From assembly GCF_000177335.1 (NCBI RefSeq), contig NZ_ADFP01000097.1, positions 1-53,111 on the forward strand: 53,111 nt of DNA, given 5' to 3'. Of the stretch, positions 52,221 to 53,111 are shown piece after piece; positions within the stretch are counted from its first letter, which is position 1; the number at the start of each line of letters is the position of its first letter. The notes beneath the pieces are model-generated. The model did no database searches. It was not told where the DNA came from and saw only the letters and a list, made by a program, of their open reading frames with translations. The DNA comes from Pyramidobacter piscolens W5455. GTDB taxonomy: Bacteria > Synergistota > Synergistia > Synergistales > Dethiosulfovibrionaceae. The position numbers and the translations under genes are program-made.

Positions 52221-52946
52221 TCACTCGGACGTTTCCCGTTTTAGAATCTCGATCGCCTCGCCATAGTCGCGGAGGCGGTAATCGGCGAGCGCGTCGATGC
52301 GGGCGCGGTCGGCGTCGGCGTAGCGGTCGTAGACGGCGGCGGCTTCGATGCCGGCGTTGCGGGCCGATTCCACGCCGACCAGCGAGTCCTCGAAGATCAG
52401 ACATTCGGCGGGCGCCGCGCCGAGGTCGCCGAGGATACGGAAATACACTTCCGGGTCGGGCTTCATCGCGCGCACGTCCTCGCGCGCGTAGACGGGGGCG
52501 AAGTACTCGTCGAGCGGAGCTTTGGCGAGGATGTTGCGGTTGACGGTACGGTAAATATCGACGGTGCCGCGGCGCGTCGCGGTGGCAATGGCGAGGCGGA
52601 AGCCGCGCGCTTTCAGCGCCTTGACGAACTCGTCGGCGCGCGGTTTGTAATCGACGACGTTCTCGAGGAAGTCGCGGGCGATGCGGTAGCGCAGCCTGTG
52701 AATCTCGTCGGCCGTCAGCGGCGAAGCGTAGTTTTCCTTTAAATAGGCGCAGTAGTCGCCGTACGGGTCGGGACTGGCGGCGCGCTCGCGCAGCAGGGCG
52801 TCGCGCTGCCTCTGCAGATCGCCGCCGTCCCGTTCGCCGCCGCCGATCCGCTTCACCAGCTCCACGTCCACGGCGTTCCACACGCCCACCGAGTCGATCA
52901 GCGTGCCGTCCATGTCGAAGATAACCGTTTTTTTCCCGCCGAACAT
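52221..52946 (-). CDS. HAD-superfamily phosphatase (beta-phosphoglucomutase/phosphatase-like)
   Basis: Cytoplasmic HAD hydrolase of 241 residues. Motif I is VIFDMDGTLIDS (nucleophile Asp11, acid Asp13), the helical cap covers about residues 20-95, motif II is IATATRRGT, motif III is the Lys in REDVRAMKPDPEVYF, and motif IV is LIFEDSLVGVESARNAG. This is the subclass IA phosphatase/phosphomutase type; the substrate is unknown. GGGAGG before the ATG at 52946 sets the start. It is preceded by a strong bidirectional terminator, so it has its own promoter. Confidence 0.88.
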   Translation of the reverse strand: MFGGKKTVIFDMDGTLIDSVGVWNAVDVELVKRIGGGERDGGDLQRQRDALLRERAASPDPYGDYCAYLKENYASPLTADEIHRLRYRIARDFLENVVDYKPRADEFVKALKARGFRLAIATATRRGTVDIYRTVNRNILAKAPLDEYFAPVYAREDVRAMKPDPEVYFRILGDLGAAPAECLIFEDSLVGVESARNAGIEAAAVYDRYADADRARIDALADYRLRDYGEAIEILKRETSE

Positions 52947-53044
52947 CTCCGCCGCCTCCCTGAGGTTCTTCCGAAGCCTCCTCGATTGTACCAGAAAAAC
53001 CGTCCGCGTTCCCCCGCGTCTTCGCGCTTCGGCCACGAAGGCGT

Positions 53045-53096
53045 AAAAAAACGGAGAGCCGCGGAGCGAAAACGCTCCGCGGCTCTCCGTTTTTTT
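53045..53096. terminator. Strong bidirectional terminator at the window end
   Basis: A perfect 18-base stem (ACGGAGAGCCGCGGAGCG and complement), loop GAAAAC-like, with A6 before and T7 after. It ends a gene lying beyond the window or insulates the HAD gene. Confidence 0.87.
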
Positions 53097-53111
53097 ACCC
53101 GTTTCCCGTTC

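Noticed and set aside
51511-52266. Hydrophobic plus-strand frame opposite the ArsD-like gene
   Set aside because: It is the complement of the His/Cys tail and ArsD fold, has no ribosome-binding site and starts within the terminator region.

Overview
This is a gene-dense, mostly GC-rich bacterial chromosome segment. I read 47 protein genes, all but two of them on the minus strand, so the segment is best followed from high to low coordinates. No rRNA, tRNA, CRISPR array, insertion sequence or phage gene was seen. The combination suggests an anaerobic, amino-acid- or peptide-fermenting member of the Synergistota, of the Pyramidobacter/Jonquetella type: Rex, a K+-dependent sodium-pumping pyrophosphatase, a peptide ABC transporter, SecDF/YajC, a complete Mre/Min shape cluster, and a paired B12-type radical SAM/DUF2344 module next to RNase G. 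The placement is inference from gene content, because the window holds no marker RNA.

Layout. 53.0-50.3 kb: HAD phosphatase, an ArsD-like protein with a His/Cys-rich tail, and a plus-strand alanyl-tRNA editing protein divergent from bioY, which has a BirA-type operator. 50.1-45.7 kb: bioY, a small GNAT protein, an M24 aminopeptidase and the membrane pyrophosphatase hppA. 45.6-43.9 kb: dnaG. 43.6-36.9 kb: a visibly more AT-rich peptide transporter operon (binding protein, two permeases, two ATPases) ending in an amidohydrolase, probably an acquired block. 36.4-34.1 kb: rqcP-eno-rex. 34.0-31.2 kb: yajC-secD-secF with a terminator-like hairpin after yajC. 30.9-7.7 kb: a long run of closely spaced or overlapping genes: lapA, recJ, rel, dtd, a metallo-beta-lactamase-fold hydrolase, radC, mreBCD, mrdA, minCDE, rodA, a radical SAM protein, its DUF2344 partner, rng, smc, trmN6-like, rsmI. 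7.6-1 bp: metG, a pyridoxal/pyridoxamine kinase, a plus-strand secreted alpha/beta hydrolase, a second hydrolase, tatD, tgt and a truncated tsaC.

How the genes work together. The central run joins the stringent response and tRNA quality control to the cell-elongation machinery (MreBCD, PBP2, RodA) and the division-site system (MinCDE), followed by RNA decay and chromosome condensation. Two perfect 16-bp parS-like palindromes (14446-14461 and 49476-49491) suggest that this is an origin-proximal, ParB-loaded region, which fits the presence of smc.

Most notable points: smc is split by a -1 frameshift at an A4G6 slippery run; minD has an in-frame 114-codon upstream extension with its own ribosome-binding site; an ArsD-like protein has lost the N-terminal cysteines and gained a metal-binding tail; one parS site is embedded in a 40-bp near-perfect palindrome; and several palindromes sit exactly on promoters (pdxY, the peptide operon, yajC, bioY).
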